Origin: Vallitalea maricola | GTDB taxonomy: Bacteria; Bacillota; Clostridia; Lachnospirales; Vallitaleaceae | Direction: 5' to 3' | NCBI RefSeq assembly: GCF_036985595.1 | Contig: NZ_BTPU01000020.1 | Span: 73,965-137,964, forward strand | DNA: 64,000 nucleotides | Shown here: positions 34,334 through 44,000 of the stretch, in pieces | Numbering within the stretch: the first letter of the stretch is position 1 | How the letters are laid out: each line of letters opens with the position of its first letter | The notes under the pieces: generated by a model | The model's database searches: none | Told to the model about the DNA's origin: nothing | Seen by the model: the letters and a program-made list of their open reading frames with translations, nothing else | Made by a program: the position numbers and the translations under genes

Positions 34334-35360
34334 TGTTGGAATGTACGGAGGTTCCTTTGATCCATTACATATAGGTCATATTCATGATATCATTAGAGCC
34401 TCATCAATGTGCAAGGAATTGTATGTAGTAATTAGTTGGTGTGAAGGAAGAGAATCAACGACTAAAGAGCTTCGTTACAGGTGGATAAATGATTGTTGTA
34501 GACATCTATCCAATATAAAGATTATTATGATAGAAGATGAGGCTGTTGATAAAGAAGCTTATAATACTGATTACTATTGGGAGAAAGGTGCCCAAGATAT
34601 AAAAAGAGCAATAGCTAAATGTATTGATGTAGTATTCTGTGGTACAGATTATCTAGGCACAAATAGATTTGAAAGCTTATATTCTCCTGAAAGTGATGTA
34701 GTATATTTTGATAGAAATGAAGTACCAGTAAGTTCAACAGATATTAGAAAATGGGTATTTGATAACTGGGATTACATACCCAAAGTTTGTAGACCTTATT
34801 ATACAAGAAAAGTATTGATTGTTGGAGGTGAGAGTACAGGTAAATCAACATTAGTTCGTAATCTGGCTCTAGCCTATAATACAAATTATGTAGAGGAAGT
34901 TGGACGAGATATTTGTGAATTTGCTGGAAGTGAAGAATTAATGATAATGGAAGATTTTCATGAAATACTATTGCGTCATAAAGTCAAGGAAATGGATGTT
35001 ATCAAGGAAAGTAATAAAATACTCTTTGTTGATACTGATTCAATTACTACATTGTTTTATTCAAAATTTCTATTGACTGAAAAAGAGGAAATTGCTAAAT
35101 GTACGTTACTGGCAGATGCAATTACTAACATTAATGAATTTGATTTGATACTATTCCTTGAACCCACTGTAGAGTTTGTACAGGACGGAACACGAAGTGA
35201 GATTATTGAATCTGACCGTGAGAAATATAGTAATCAAATAAAGGAGTTATTAGATATTCATAGTTTCAAATATCACTGTATTTCGGGAGATTATGTTGAA
35301 AGATTTAATGAAGCTAAGAAATTAATTGAAGAACATTTGGGGTTGAGTACTAGATGGTAA
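34323..35360 (+). CDS. nadR: NadR-type bifunctional NMN adenylyltransferase / ribosylnicotinamide kinase
   Basis: 345 residues, AGGAGG upstream, overlapping pnuC by 11 bp. The N-terminal domain has the nucleotidyltransferase motif GMYGGSFDPLHIGHIHDI (6-23) and later VPVSSTDIRKWVFDN. The C-terminal domain has a P-loop GGESTGKSTLVRNLA (about 169-183) and EVGRDICEF, the ribosylnicotinamide kinase. It lacks the HTH of enterobacterial NadR, so regulation is done by NrtR. Together with PnuC it converts imported nicotinamide riboside to NMN and then NAD. Confidence 0.93.
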   Translation: MKYNVGMYGGSFDPLHIGHIHDIIRASSMCKELYVVISWCEGRESTTKELRYRWINDCCRHLSNIKIIMIEDEAVDKEAYNTDYYWEKGAQDIKRAIAKCIDVVFCGTDYLGTNRFESLYSPESDVVYFDRNEVPVSSTDIRKWVFDNWDYIPKVCRPYYTRKVLIVGGESTGKSTLVRNLALAYNTNYVEEVGRDICEFAGSEELMIMEDFHEILLRHKVKEMDVIKESNKILFVDTDSITTLFYSKFLLTEKEEIAKCTLLADAITNINEFDLILFLEPTVEFVQDGTRSEIIESDREKYSNQIKELLDIHSFKYHCISGDYVERFNEAKKLIEEHLGLSTRW

Positions 35361-35438
35361 GGAAATAGTATACTAAAACTTGATTTTAGAATCAATATGT
35401 GATAAAATCATTTCAATTTATTAAAGGAAGTGCATATT

Positions 35439-35498
35439 ATGTTATTTATAAAAGCAAACATTGCACAATTACATCATCATCACAAACAGCGCTTGTAG
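35439..35498 (+). CDS. Histidine leader peptide upstream of hisS
   Basis: A 19-codon ORF with AAAGGAAG eight bases before ATG encodes MLFIKANIAQLHHHHKQRL, with four consecutive His codons at 35472-35483. It is followed by a stem-forming region and an intrinsic terminator 50 bp later. Runs of the cognate codon in a short translated leader are the hallmark of ribosome-mediated attenuation, as in enterobacterial his operons. Confidence 0.85.
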   Translation: MLFIKANIAQLHHHHKQRL

Positions 35499-35577
35499 CC
35501 AGAAATGGGTGCAAGTGCTATTTGCATTTGCATCCGTGATGATAAAAAACGTCGTCCGGATGGACGGCGTTTTTTTT
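35488..35577 (+). terminator. Attenuator region and terminator of hisS
   Basis: The terminator is AACGTCGTCC (35548-35557) with GGACGGCGTT (35562-35571), then Ts to 35577. Upstream segments give competing stems: 35488-35495 with 35512-35519, 35507-35514 with 35528-35535, and CATCCG (35531-35536) with CGGATG (35557-35562), which includes part of the terminator loop and arms. Which pairing wins when ribosomes stall at the His codons cannot be decided by eye. Confidence 0.85.
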
Positions 35578-35615
35578 ATGGTTTGAATTAAAAATTTTTT
35601 AGGAGGAAAAGAAAA

Positions 35616-36911
35616 TTGAAAAATGTAAAAGGAACTTATGATTATTTACCACAGGAACAAATAATACGAGAGAAAATTATTGAGACTCTAAAAAAGGCAT
35701 TTCGAATATATGGTTTCAATCCCATAGAAACACCTATACTTTGTATGCAAGAAATATTGGCTTCAAAATATGCAGGTGGTGCAGAGATTCTAAAAGAAAT
35801 ATATACCCTGTCAGATCAAGGAAAAAGAGAGCTTGGTTTAAGATATGATTTGACAGTACCTTTTTCAAGATTTATTGGCATGAATAAAAATGAAATACTG
35901 ATGCCATTTAAAAAATACGAAATAGGAAAAGTTTTTAGAGATGGTCCTGTTAAGTTAGGAAGAAAAAGGGAATTTTATCAAGCAGATGTAGATGTAGTTG
36001 GTATTAAGTCTTTTTATTCAGAGATTGAATTCTTTCAAATGATTGATTATATTGCTAATGAATTAGGAATAAATATAGTTGTAAAATACAATAATCGTGC
36101 TTTGCTAGTAAAGTTACTTGAAATATTAGAAGTACCTAAGTCTGTTTCTAGCTCAATTATCTTAACAATAGATAAACTTGAAAAAATTAGCAGGGATGAG
36201 GTTATGCAAGAATTACTAGATAAAGGTATGTCAAATAGTAACGCAGAAGAGTTGTTAAGAATAATGGAGATGAATTTTTGTAAAATCTTGGAGTTAATTC
36301 AAGAGAGTAAGAATGAAGACGAAATTGAACAGTTTATTAGATTTAAAGAAGTACTCGAATCCATAAAACCGAGTATATATACCAACTATGTATTTTCACC
36401 ATCATTGGCTAGAGGGCTAGAGGTGTATACAGGAACAATATGGGAAGTCTTTGTTGATGACGATAATTCAATGATTACATCTAGTATAGGAGCAGGAGGA
36501 CGATATGATAAAATTATTGGGCAGTTCTTAAGAACAAGTGAAGAGTCTCCTGCAGTAGGTATGACTTTTGGGGTTGACGTATTAATGGAAGTAATCAAAG
36601 AAAAACAACAATTAGACAATACAACTGTTGTTGATTATTTGATTATACCTATGAAAGGTACCGAGTTGGAATCACTGAAATTTACAAATGAATTAAGAAA
36701 ACTAGGGATAAAAGCAGATATGGATATGTCAGGTAAAAAAATTAAGAAAGTGATGAATTATGCTAATAAGATGAGTATAGGATATGTGACAGTTGTCGGT
36801 CAAGACGAAATTGAGAAAGGTTTTATTATAGTTAAAGAGATGAAGAATGGAACAGAGATAGAATTTAGGATTGATGATTATGAGAGTATAAGTAATTTTA
36901 TTCAAATTTAA
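35616..36911 (+). CDS. hisS: Histidyl-tRNA synthetase
   Basis: 431 residues from TTG (AGGAGG upstream). Class II motifs are present: the N-terminal VKGTYDYLP, motif 2 FRDGPVKLGRKREFYQADVDVVG, the histidine box ARGLEVYTGTIWEV and motif 3 GAGGRYDKIIG. The C-terminal 90 residues (YLIIPMKGTELESLKFTNELRKLGIKADMDMSGKKIKKVMNYANK) are the anticodon-binding domain, so it is a real synthetase and not HisZ. It charges tRNA-His. Expression is apparently set by the His leader peptide. It may be a second copy; the first cannot be seen here. Confidence 0.9.
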   Translation: MKNVKGTYDYLPQEQIIREKIIETLKKAFRIYGFNPIETPILCMQEILASKYAGGAEILKEIYTLSDQGKRELGLRYDLTVPFSRFIGMNKNEILMPFKKYEIGKVFRDGPVKLGRKREFYQADVDVVGIKSFYSEIEFFQMIDYIANELGINIVVKYNNRALLVKLLEILEVPKSVSSSIILTIDKLEKISRDEVMQELLDKGMSNSNAEELLRIMEMNFCKILELIQESKNEDEIEQFIRFKEVLESIKPSIYTNYVFSPSLARGLEVYTGTIWEVFVDDDNSMITSSIGAGGRYDKIIGQFLRTSEESPAVGMTFGVDVLMEVIKEKQQLDNTTVVDYLIIPMKGTELESLKFTNELRKLGIKADMDMSGKKIKKVMNYANKMSIGYVTVVGQDEIEKGFIIVKEMKNGTEIEFRIDDYESISNFIQI

Positions 36912-37059
36912 GTATGTAAATACTTAGTAGATAATAATACATGTGACATATCGATTTGGGAATTTGAAAAATTTCTGTTATTTCATATTAAAGCTTTTCA
37001 TGATAAAATGAATACTATGAGTTAAGTATTATAAACAAAAACTTAAAGAGGTAATTGAA

Positions 37060-40000
37060 ATGATACAAGGAATATATGAACAACTAATAAACAAAGAAAT
37101 CGAAGACAAGATAGCTCATTTGGAAGAGTTAAATCAGGGTTCACAGAAAAAGCCTTTAGATGAAGCAGAGGCTCACTTGATATTATCCAAATACATTGAA
37201 GAAGTAGTACGAAAAGCATTAATATTCATTCGTGAAGACAATCGAACGGATAGAAAAGATAAAAGAAACATGGTATATCAAATAGAGTTATGTAATCGTT
37301 TGATTCAACTATTATCTGATAATCTTGATTTGGAGACATTTAATAATTACAAAGTATCTGAAACATCAGAACTACTTTTATCTATCTATTCAACATTAAA
37401 TACTGCATCAGCACTAGATGATAAACTACTACCAGTTCGTCCTGCTACATCTATTGCAACCAGTTCTCTTTTTACAGGGTCAGTAAAAGAGCCAGATCTT
37501 GTATCTGAGTTAAAAAAAGAGATTCAGTCTAGCGACCGTATTGATATGTTGATTTCATTTATTAAGTGGAGTGGGTTAAGACTAATATTTGATGAGTTGA
37601 AGACATTTACTAAGGATGGGAATAAAAAGGTGCGAATTATTACCACCTGTTACATGGGAGCCACAGATGCAGGAGCTATTGAGAAGTTAGCCAAGTTACC
37701 TAATGTGGAGATAAAAATATCTTACGAAACCAAGCGTACCAGATTGCACGCGAAGTCATACTTATTCTACCGAGATTCGGGATTTACAACTGCATATATT
37801 GGTTCGTCCAACATGTCAAAAGTCGCAATGACAAGTGGACTTGAATGGAATCTCAAGGTAAGTGAAAAGGATTCATTTGATGTTGTGCGGAAGTTTCAAG
37901 CAACTTTTGAAAGTTATTGGAATAGCTATGATTTTGAATTATTTACATCAGGGAGTGAAGCTAATAGAAAAAAGCTGAAATCAGCCATTTTAAAAGAACG
38001 TAGTGGGGATTATGATAATAATATGACCTCATCTATGACCTTTTTTGATATACGTCCTTATGCCTATCAACAAGACATTCTTAATAATTTACAAGCTGAG
38101 CGTGAAATTTTTGGTAAGTACAAGAATCTCGTTGTTGCAGCAACAGGTGTTGGGAAAACAGTTATAGCTGCATTCGATTTCAAACAATATTATAAAAAGA
38201 ATCCTAATGCTAAATTGTTGTTCGTTGCCCATCGTGAAGAAATATTAAAACAAGCAATGGATACATTTCGAGGCATATTGAAAGAGCCTGATTTTGGAGA
38301 GATGCTAACAGGTAATTATAAACCAAACTCATTAGACCATTTGTTTGTTACAATACAGTCATTTAAAAGTCAAAAGTTAATGAATAAGACCACATCAGAT
38401 TTTTATAACTTTATTATAGTGGATGAATTTCACCATAGTGCTTCCAATTCTTATGGAACCTTATTGAACTACTACGAGCCAAATATTTTATTAGGATTAA
38501 CGGCTACACCAGAACGTATGGATGGTAAGAATATATTAGAAATCTTTGATGGTCACATAGCGTCAGAGATGCGACTTCCTGAAGCAATTGACCATAAGTT
38601 GTTATCACCATTTCATTATTTTTGCGTATCTGATGACATTGATTTATCGGGACTAAAATGGACTAACGGAGGTTATCAGGTCAGTGACCTTACCAACCTT
38701 TATAAAATCAATCATGAAAAACGTCTTCGTACTGTTTTAAATAGTATGGAGAGATACTTAACCGATTTTGATAATCTAAAAGCACTTGGATTCTGTGTCA
38801 GTGTAGAACATGCAGAGTTCATGACAAAATCTTTTAATGATTATGGGATAGAAGCTATTTCAGTTACAGGTAAAACAGATAAAAACTTGCGTAACCAAGC
38901 TAAAAACAAGTTAAAATCAGGTCAGATTAAAATAATATTTACTGTTGATGTTTATAATGAAGGTGTGGATATTCAAGAAGTAAATACTGTTTTGTTTTTA
39001 CGACCTACACAAAGTTTAACTGTTTTTTTACAACAGCTTGGTCGTGGACTTAGACATGCTGACAATAAAGAATGTTTGACCGTTTTGGATTATGTAGGAA
39101 GAGCTCATGAAAAATATAACTATGAAGAAAGATTCAGAGCCTTGATTCATAAATCAAAACGTTCTGTTAGAGATTCAATAGGGGACGAGGTTCTAAGGCT
39201 TCCAAGAGGATGTCATATAAAAATGGAAAAGCTAGCTAAGGAATATATTCTTAGCAATATTCGCAACGCTACTATTAACAAAAATGCTATTATAAGCAGG
39301 ATAAGAACTTATCGGACAGAAACAAATCGCCCATTGACCTTAAGAAATTTTTTAAAATATCATGATATGAGTTTGATTGATTTCTATGGTAGGTCTGGCA
39401 ATAGAAGTCTTTATTCCTTAGAATGTATTGCATTGAATAAAACTATGGATTCAAGTTATGATATGACTATGGTTAAGAGATTCAAGAATTTATTTTATAT
39501 TGATAGTAAAAGATTGTTAAGTATAGGTATCAAATATTTTAGTGGTGATATGAAAGAAATTATAGATGCTAAGGTTACAGCTATTTTTTACTATAGTTTT
39601 TATAATAAAACACCCGATAAAGAAGGTTTTGATTGTATGAGTGATGGTCTAAGCAAGATTCGTGATAATAAGATGTTATGTAAAGAAATATTAGAGATTC
39701 TCACATATCAATACGAGCATATTAGTTTTGTAGATAACCATCAGCAAATGAATATTGATAGCCCTCTTGACGTGCATTGTACATATACTTCTAATCAAAT
39801 ATTAGCAGGTTTAGGGTATTATAATGAAACCGTAATGCCTGCTTTTAGAGAAGGAGTATTGTATATTGAAGAAGGTAATACAGATATATTCCTCATTACA
39901 CTTAATAAAAGCGATAAAGATTTCTCAGAAGTGACTATGTATGAAGATTATCCTATTAATAATAATCTCTTTCACTGGCAAACACAGAATAGAATATCTG

Positions 40001-40230
40001 AATCAACACCTACAGCACAACGTTATATCAACCATATAAAAAACAATCATGATATTTTATTATTTGTTCGTGAATATAAGAAACGTAATGGTTTTGTGAG
40101 GCCCTTTATTTTTATGGGAAAAGCAAAATATGTTTCTCATAGTGGATCAAAACCAATGAGTTTTATATGGAAATTAGAAAATGATATGCCAGCTAGATTT
40201 TTGGAGGAGAATGTGAATCTAGCAAATTAG
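37060..40230 (+). CDS. PLD-domain/superfamily 2 helicase protein with DUF3427-type C-terminus
   Basis: 1056 residues. Residues 140-265 form a phospholipase-D-like domain with one HxK motif (H230-A-K232-SYLFY...IGSSNMSK). Residues 330-720 form an SF2 helicase: Walker A AATGVGKT (361-368), DEFHHS, GLTATPERMDG, and the C-terminal VEHAEFMTKSF..., QQLGRGLRHAD. The remainder matches the layout of DUF3427 proteins. Such proteins are thought to act in DNA repair or phage defence as single genes. No operon partner: the Tag glycosylase follows after 68 bp. Confidence 0.82.
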   Translation: MIQGIYEQLINKEIEDKIAHLEELNQGSQKKPLDEAEAHLILSKYIEEVVRKALIFIREDNRTDRKDKRNMVYQIELCNRLIQLLSDNLDLETFNNYKVSETSELLLSIYSTLNTASALDDKLLPVRPATSIATSSLFTGSVKEPDLVSELKKEIQSSDRIDMLISFIKWSGLRLIFDELKTFTKDGNKKVRIITTCYMGATDAGAIEKLAKLPNVEIKISYETKRTRLHAKSYLFYRDSGFTTAYIGSSNMSKVAMTSGLEWNLKVSEKDSFDVVRKFQATFESYWNSYDFELFTSGSEANRKKLKSAILKERSGDYDNNMTSSMTFFDIRPYAYQQDILNNLQAEREIFGKYKNLVVAATGVGKTVIAAFDFKQYYKKNPNAKLLFVAHREEILKQAMDTFRGILKEPDFGEMLTGNYKPNSLDHLFVTIQSFKSQKLMNKTTSDFYNFIIVDEFHHSASNSYGTLLNYYEPNILLGLTATPERMDGKNILEIFDGHIASEMRLPEAIDHKLLSPFHYFCVSDDIDLSGLKWTNGGYQVSDLTNLYKINHEKRLRTVLNSMERYLTDFDNLKALGFCVSVEHAEFMTKSFNDYGIEAISVTGKTDKNLRNQAKNKLKSGQIKIIFTVDVYNEGVDIQEVNTVLFLRPTQSLTVFLQQLGRGLRHADNKECLTVLDYVGRAHEKYNYEERFRALIHKSKRSVRDSIGDEVLRLPRGCHIKMEKLAKEYILSNIRNATINKNAIISRIRTYRTETNRPLTLRNFLKYHDMSLIDFYGRSGNRSLYSLECIALNKTMDSSYDMTMVKRFKNLFYIDSKRLLSIGIKYFSGDMKEIIDAKVTAIFYYSFYNKTPDKEGFDCMSDGLSKIRDNKMLCKEILEILTYQYEHISFVDNHQQMNIDSPLDVHCTYTSNQILAGLGYYNETVMPAFREGVLYIEEGNTDIFLITLNKSDKDFSEVTMYEDYPINNNLFHWQTQNRISESTPTAQRYINHIKNNHDILLFVREYKKRNGFVRPFIFMGKAKYVSHSGSKPMSFIWKLENDMPARFLEENVNLAN

Positions 40231-40298
40231 AATTAAATATGAATTAGAAAGTAAGTATCGTTAGGTAGTACAAATATAATTTAATCAAGGAGAAAATA

Positions 40299-40856
40299 AT
40301 GAAGCGATGTTTTGGAAATAAAGAAGGACAACAACTCTATGCTAAGTATCATGATGAAGAGTGGGGAGTTCCTGTTCATGATGATCAAAAGCTGTTTGAG
40401 TTTATTATATTAGAAGGTGCACAAGCCGGATTAAGCTGGTATACGATTTTAAAAAGAAGAGAGGGTTACCGTGAAGCCTTTAAAGGTTTTGATCCTGAAT
40501 TAGTGGCGAAGATGACAGATGAGGAACTTGAAGATCTTCGCAGTAATGAAAAAATAATCCGCAACAAGCTCAAAATCTATGCAGCAAGAACCAATGCCAT
40601 CGTTTTTCTTGCGATTCAGAAGGAATTTGGAAGTTTTGATACCTATTTATGGGCATACATGGATAACAAACCATTGGTCAACAATTTCTCATCGATGGCA
40701 GATGTTCCTGTAACTACGGATATAAGTGATAAGATAGCAAAGGATCTTAAAAAGCGTGGTATGAAATTTGTAGGATCAACCATTATATATGCCTATATGC
40801 AAGCGATTGGTATGGTGGATGACCACGGGGCTGATTGTTGGAAAAGACAAATCTAA
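40299..40856 (+). CDS. tag: DNA-3-methyladenine glycosylase I
   Basis: 185 residues, AAGGAG upstream. Tag motifs: MKRCFG at the N-terminus, YHDEEWGVPVHDD, LFEFIILEGAQAGLSWYTILKRREGYR and KDLKKRGMKFVGSTIIYAYMQAIGMVDDH, with zinc ligands from Cys4 and the C-terminal His/Cys (HGADC). It removes 3-methyladenine from alkylated DNA. It follows the PLD-helicase and may share a transcript with it. Length is normal. Confidence 0.95.
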   Translation: MKRCFGNKEGQQLYAKYHDEEWGVPVHDDQKLFEFIILEGAQAGLSWYTILKRREGYREAFKGFDPELVAKMTDEELEDLRSNEKIIRNKLKIYAARTNAIVFLAIQKEFGSFDTYLWAYMDNKPLVNNFSSMADVPVTTDISDKIAKDLKKRGMKFVGSTIIYAYMQAIGMVDDHGADCWKRQI

Positions 40857-40857
40857 G

Positions 40858-40898
40858 TTGACAAATCCAAACCAAAATGATATATTGTGTATACACAA
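40858..40898 (+). promoter_or_regulatory. Promoter and YtrA-type operator of the ABC module
   Basis: TTGACA (40858-40863), 17-base spacer, TATATT (40881-40886). A perfect 14-bp palindrome, TTGTGTATACACAA (40885-40898), lies at the -10 and transcription start, as expected for a GntR/YtrA repressor; that gene is last in this module. Confidence 0.85.
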
Positions 40899-40927
40899 CA
40901 AACACAATATTGAAGGGAGTTTTGTAT

Positions 40928-41793
40928 TTGATAGCTTTAAAAGTTGAAAAATTAAATAAAAAATATGAAAAATTCACCTTAAAGATATTTCTTTTAAGTT
41001 AGAAAAAGGCTATATTATGGGATTCATCGGCAGTAATGGCGCAGGGAAAACAACAACACTTAAATCAATATTAAATATGGTTCATAAAGATAGTGGTGAA
41101 ATATCAATTTTGGGCAAGAATTTTATCGAAAATGAAATTACATTGAAACAGGATATTGGTTATATCTTCGGCGGTGTAGATTTCTATACAAAAAGTAGAA
41201 TTAAAAATGTGACCAATGTTATCAAGGGATTTTACACTAATTGGGACGAGGAAATATATACTTATTATCTTAAAAGGTTTAAACTAGATCCAGATAAAAA
41301 AATAGATGAATTGTCAGAAGGAATGAAGGTAAAATATTCATTGGCTATTGCGCTATCCCATAATGCCAAATTATTTATCCTTGATGAACCGACTAGTGGA
41401 CTAGATCCTGTAGCAAGGGATAATATACTTGACGTATTTCAAGAATTAGTCGAAGATGGTGAGAGAAGTATACTATTCTCTACTCATATTACATCTGACT
41501 TAGAAAAATGTGCAGACTATATTACTTATATTAATAACGGTAAAATTGTTGCCAGTAAGACGAAAGATGATTTCATTGATTCATATAGGATTGTAAATGG
41601 CTCTTTGGATCAGTTAAATAATATAAAAAGAGATTTGATTTCTTATAAAATAAATTCTTTTGGCTTTACTGGTTTAATTCAAACTGACAGATTCAGTGAA
41701 AATGATGGAGTACGTGTTAAAGCACCTAGTTTAGAAGACATTATGATATATTATGCGAAGAAGGAGGATGATGATGAAGAATTTACTGTATAA
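40928..41793 (+). pseudogene. ABC transporter ATPase, one-base frameshift near its start
   Basis: A TTG start at 40928 (AAGGGA upstream) reads IALKVEKLNKKYEKFTL and then stops. The rest, in the next frame, reads LKDISFKLEKGYIMGFIGSNGAGKTTTL. One missing base near 40977-40984 splits a normal BcrA/YtrB-type ATPase. The remainder is intact: Walker A GSNGAGKTT, signature LSEGMKVKYSLA, Walker B LFILDEPTSGLDP. An internal ATG at 41017 would give a truncated protein lacking the first strand. It is either a true mutation, phase-variable, or a sequencing error. Confidence 0.75.
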
Positions 41794-42427
41794 AGATTTT
41801 AAATTGGGAATTAGTCCTTTTTTCTACTTTTTGCCAGTGTTAACAGGTGCGTTGATGCTTATACCAGGATGGCTGTATTTCATTGTACTTATGTATTTTT
41901 GTTTTATAACCGTACCCAATATGTTTGCAACATATAAGACTCAAAATGATCTCATGCTATCAATTATGATGCCTGTGACTAAAAAGAATATAGTTAAATC
42001 AAGAATGCTATCAGTAATTACATTAGAGCTACTCCACATTATAATTGCAGTTTTCTATGCAATCATTAATAAAAATCTATATAATAGCGCAACATATATA
42101 TTCCTTGAACCTAACATTGCATTCTTTGGGCTTGTATTCATCATGTTTGCATTGTTCAATATAATATTCTTTCCAATGTTCTATAAAACGGCTTATAAAT
42201 ACGGTGCCCCTGCGATTGTATCAAATGCTGCTATTATAATATTTGCATCAGTAGTAGAACTACTTGCTCTGTTTAATCCAAGTATAAATATGTATCTAAA
42301 AGGACCTGATTCAAATAGTATATATTTACAAGTGGGTATTCTTGGTGGAGGGGTAATAATATTTATCATATCAGCAATAATAGCATATAAAATATCAGTT
42401 AAGAGATTTGGTAAGGTAGACATATGA
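41774..42427 (+). CDS. ABC-2 type transporter permease
   Basis: 217 residues, starting at the third ATG of ATGATGATG, six bases after AAGGAGG, and overlapping the ATPase end by 20 bp. Six membrane helices; the N-terminus MKNLLYKDFKLGISPFFYFLPVLTGALMLIPGW and the ML SIMMPVTKKNIVKSRM region are typical of the ABC-2 permeases that accompany YtrA regulators. It forms the membrane part with the frameshifted ATPase. Substrate unknown; relatives act against cell-envelope antibiotics. Confidence 0.8.
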   Translation: MKNLLYKDFKLGISPFFYFLPVLTGALMLIPGWLYFIVLMYFCFITVPNMFATYKTQNDLMLSIMMPVTKKNIVKSRMLSVITLELLHIIIAVFYAIINKNLYNSATYIFLEPNIAFFGLVFIMFALFNIIFFPMFYKTAYKYGAPAIVSNAAIIIFASVVELLALFNPSINMYLKGPDSNSIYLQVGILGGGVIIFIISAIIAYKISVKRFGKVDI

Positions 42428-42792
42428 TAAATGTTGAGATATCTAATACATCTGAAAAACCTATCTACCAACAGTTGTTTGAACAAATTAGTTCACAGAT
42501 CATTAAAGGTGATTTGAAAAGTAACTATGGCCTGCCACCAATAAGAACAGCTGCAAAAGAATTACGAATCAGCATAATTACAGTCAAAAAAGCATGGGAA
42601 GCACTTGAACGACAGGGATTTATTTATACTATTACTGGGCGTGGATGCTTTGTAGCAGAATTAACAGCTGAAGACATTAAAAACAAAAAAGATGAGTTAA
42701 CACATAAGCAAATGGCAAAAGATATTCAGTACTATAAGGAATTAGGTCTTTCGTTATCAGAGGTAACTGAGTTGGTTAAGAAACACTATTAA
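42424..42792 (+). CDS. YtrA-subfamily GntR regulator
   Basis: 122 residues with an ATGA overlap to the permease. The winged helix is clear: PIYQQLFEQISSQIIKGDLKSNYGLPPIRTAAKELRISIITVKKAWEALERQGFIYTITGRGCFV. The short C-terminal tail (about 45 residues) is the dimerising helix pair of YtrA proteins; there is no ligand domain. It probably represses the ABC module via the 14-bp palindrome at 40885. Confidence 0.92.
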   Translation: MINVEISNTSEKPIYQQLFEQISSQIIKGDLKSNYGLPPIRTAAKELRISIITVKKAWEALERQGFIYTITGRGCFVAELTAEDIKNKKDELTHKQMAKDIQYYKELGLSLSEVTELVKKHY

Positions 42793-42820
42793 TAATAGAA
42801 GATAAAAGACTTCATTATAT

Positions 42821-42851
42821 CTATCCGCTTAATATAGGCGGGTAGTTTTTT
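42821..42851 (+). terminator. Terminator of the YtrA/ABC module
   Basis: CTATCCGC (42821-42828) pairs with GCGGGTAG (42838-42845) with one G-U; Ts at 42846-42851. Confidence 0.9.
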
Positions 42852-43019
42852 CTTATCTAGAATATTTGAAACATGAAAAAATGGACAAAGATAATTCACA
42901 AAATGTTTTTTATTGGTTATATATGAGTACAGAAAATGTTATACTGGAAGAAACAGAAATTAATATAAAAAAGATAAAAATAATTCAGTAATACTAAACA
43001 ACTAAAGGAAGGTAGAAGT

Positions 43020-43940
43020 ATGACAGAGAAAGAAAGATATTTACCATATTTGGCTGGTACAGGAATGGCTTTAATATTTGGATTTTCTTTTTTATTTACA
43101 AAAGAAGCACTATCTGAAATTGATCCATTTCATTTACTGGCTTTTAGATTTGGTATGGCAGTAATTGTATTATCAATTTTGAGGATAGCTAAAGTAATTA
43201 GAGTTGAATATAAAGGAAAAGCGATTCATAAACTTATAGCAATTGGATTGACACAACCAGTAGCTTATTTCATATGTGAAATTTTTGGTATTAAGCTAAC
43301 TAATTCCTCAGAAGCTGGAATGATGATAGCTTTGATACCTATTGTAGTAACAATATTAGCAGTAATATTTTTAAAAGAGTTTCCAAGCAAGATACAAATA
43401 ATCTTTGTAGGATTATCCGTTCTAGGAGCTATTTTTATTATTGTTATGAAGAGTAGCGAAATTGGTTCTAATATTATGGGGATATTATTACTTTTATTAG
43501 CCGTATTATTTGGTTCCATCTTTAATGTGCTTTCACGAAAATTTTCAACGGACTTCAGACCAGTAGAAATGACCTATACGATGATGTGGATTGGTGCAAT
43601 AACCTTCAATGGAATTGCTATAATACAACACTTAAAGAAAGGTGAAATATCCAATTATTTAGTTCCTTTAATGAATGTTAAAGTAGTTATAGCAGTACTG
43701 TATTTAGGAATACTATCCTCAGTTATAGCATTCTTTTTAATAAATTATACGTTAGCTAAAATTGAAGCATCTAGAGCTGCTGTTTTCGCAAACCTATCAA
43801 GCGTTACATCAATAATTGCTGGAGTGTTAATTAGAAATGAACCATTTTACTGGTATCAGATTGTTGGAGCTGTTATGATTCTATCTGGAGTTTGGGGGAC
43901 TAATTATTTTGGAGGTAAAAAGAATAGAAAAATGTTATAG
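43020..43940 (+). CDS. EamA-family (DMT) transporter
   Basis: 306 residues, AAAGGAAGG upstream, ten predicted membrane helices in two EamA repeats: LPYLAGTGMALIFGFSFLFTKEALSEIDPFHLLAFRFGMAVIVLSIL starts the first; the second begins near LLLLLAVLFGSIFNVLSRKF and ends SSVTSIIAGVLIRNEPFYWYQIVGAVMILSGVWGTNYF. These carriers export amino acids, nucleotides or drugs. Substrate unknown. It stands alone, with its own upstream region. Confidence 0.9.
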   Translation: MTEKERYLPYLAGTGMALIFGFSFLFTKEALSEIDPFHLLAFRFGMAVIVLSILRIAKVIRVEYKGKAIHKLIAIGLTQPVAYFICEIFGIKLTNSSEAGMMIALIPIVVTILAVIFLKEFPSKIQIIFVGLSVLGAIFIIVMKSSEIGSNIMGILLLLLAVLFGSIFNVLSRKFSTDFRPVEMTYTMMWIGAITFNGIAIIQHLKKGEISNYLVPLMNVKVVIAVLYLGILSSVIAFFLINYTLAKIEASRAAVFANLSSVTSIIAGVLIRNEPFYWYQIVGAVMILSGVWGTNYFGGKKNRKML

Positions 43941-44000
43941 TATAACATAGAGACATTAATAACTAAAATATATAATGTTGAAAGGAGTTTTCCTGAAGGA

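Noticed and set aside
35616..36911. HisZ (ATP phosphoribosyltransferase regulatory subunit)
   Set aside because: The protein has a complete C-terminal anticodon-binding domain and class II motifs, which HisZ lacks; no his biosynthesis genes are near.
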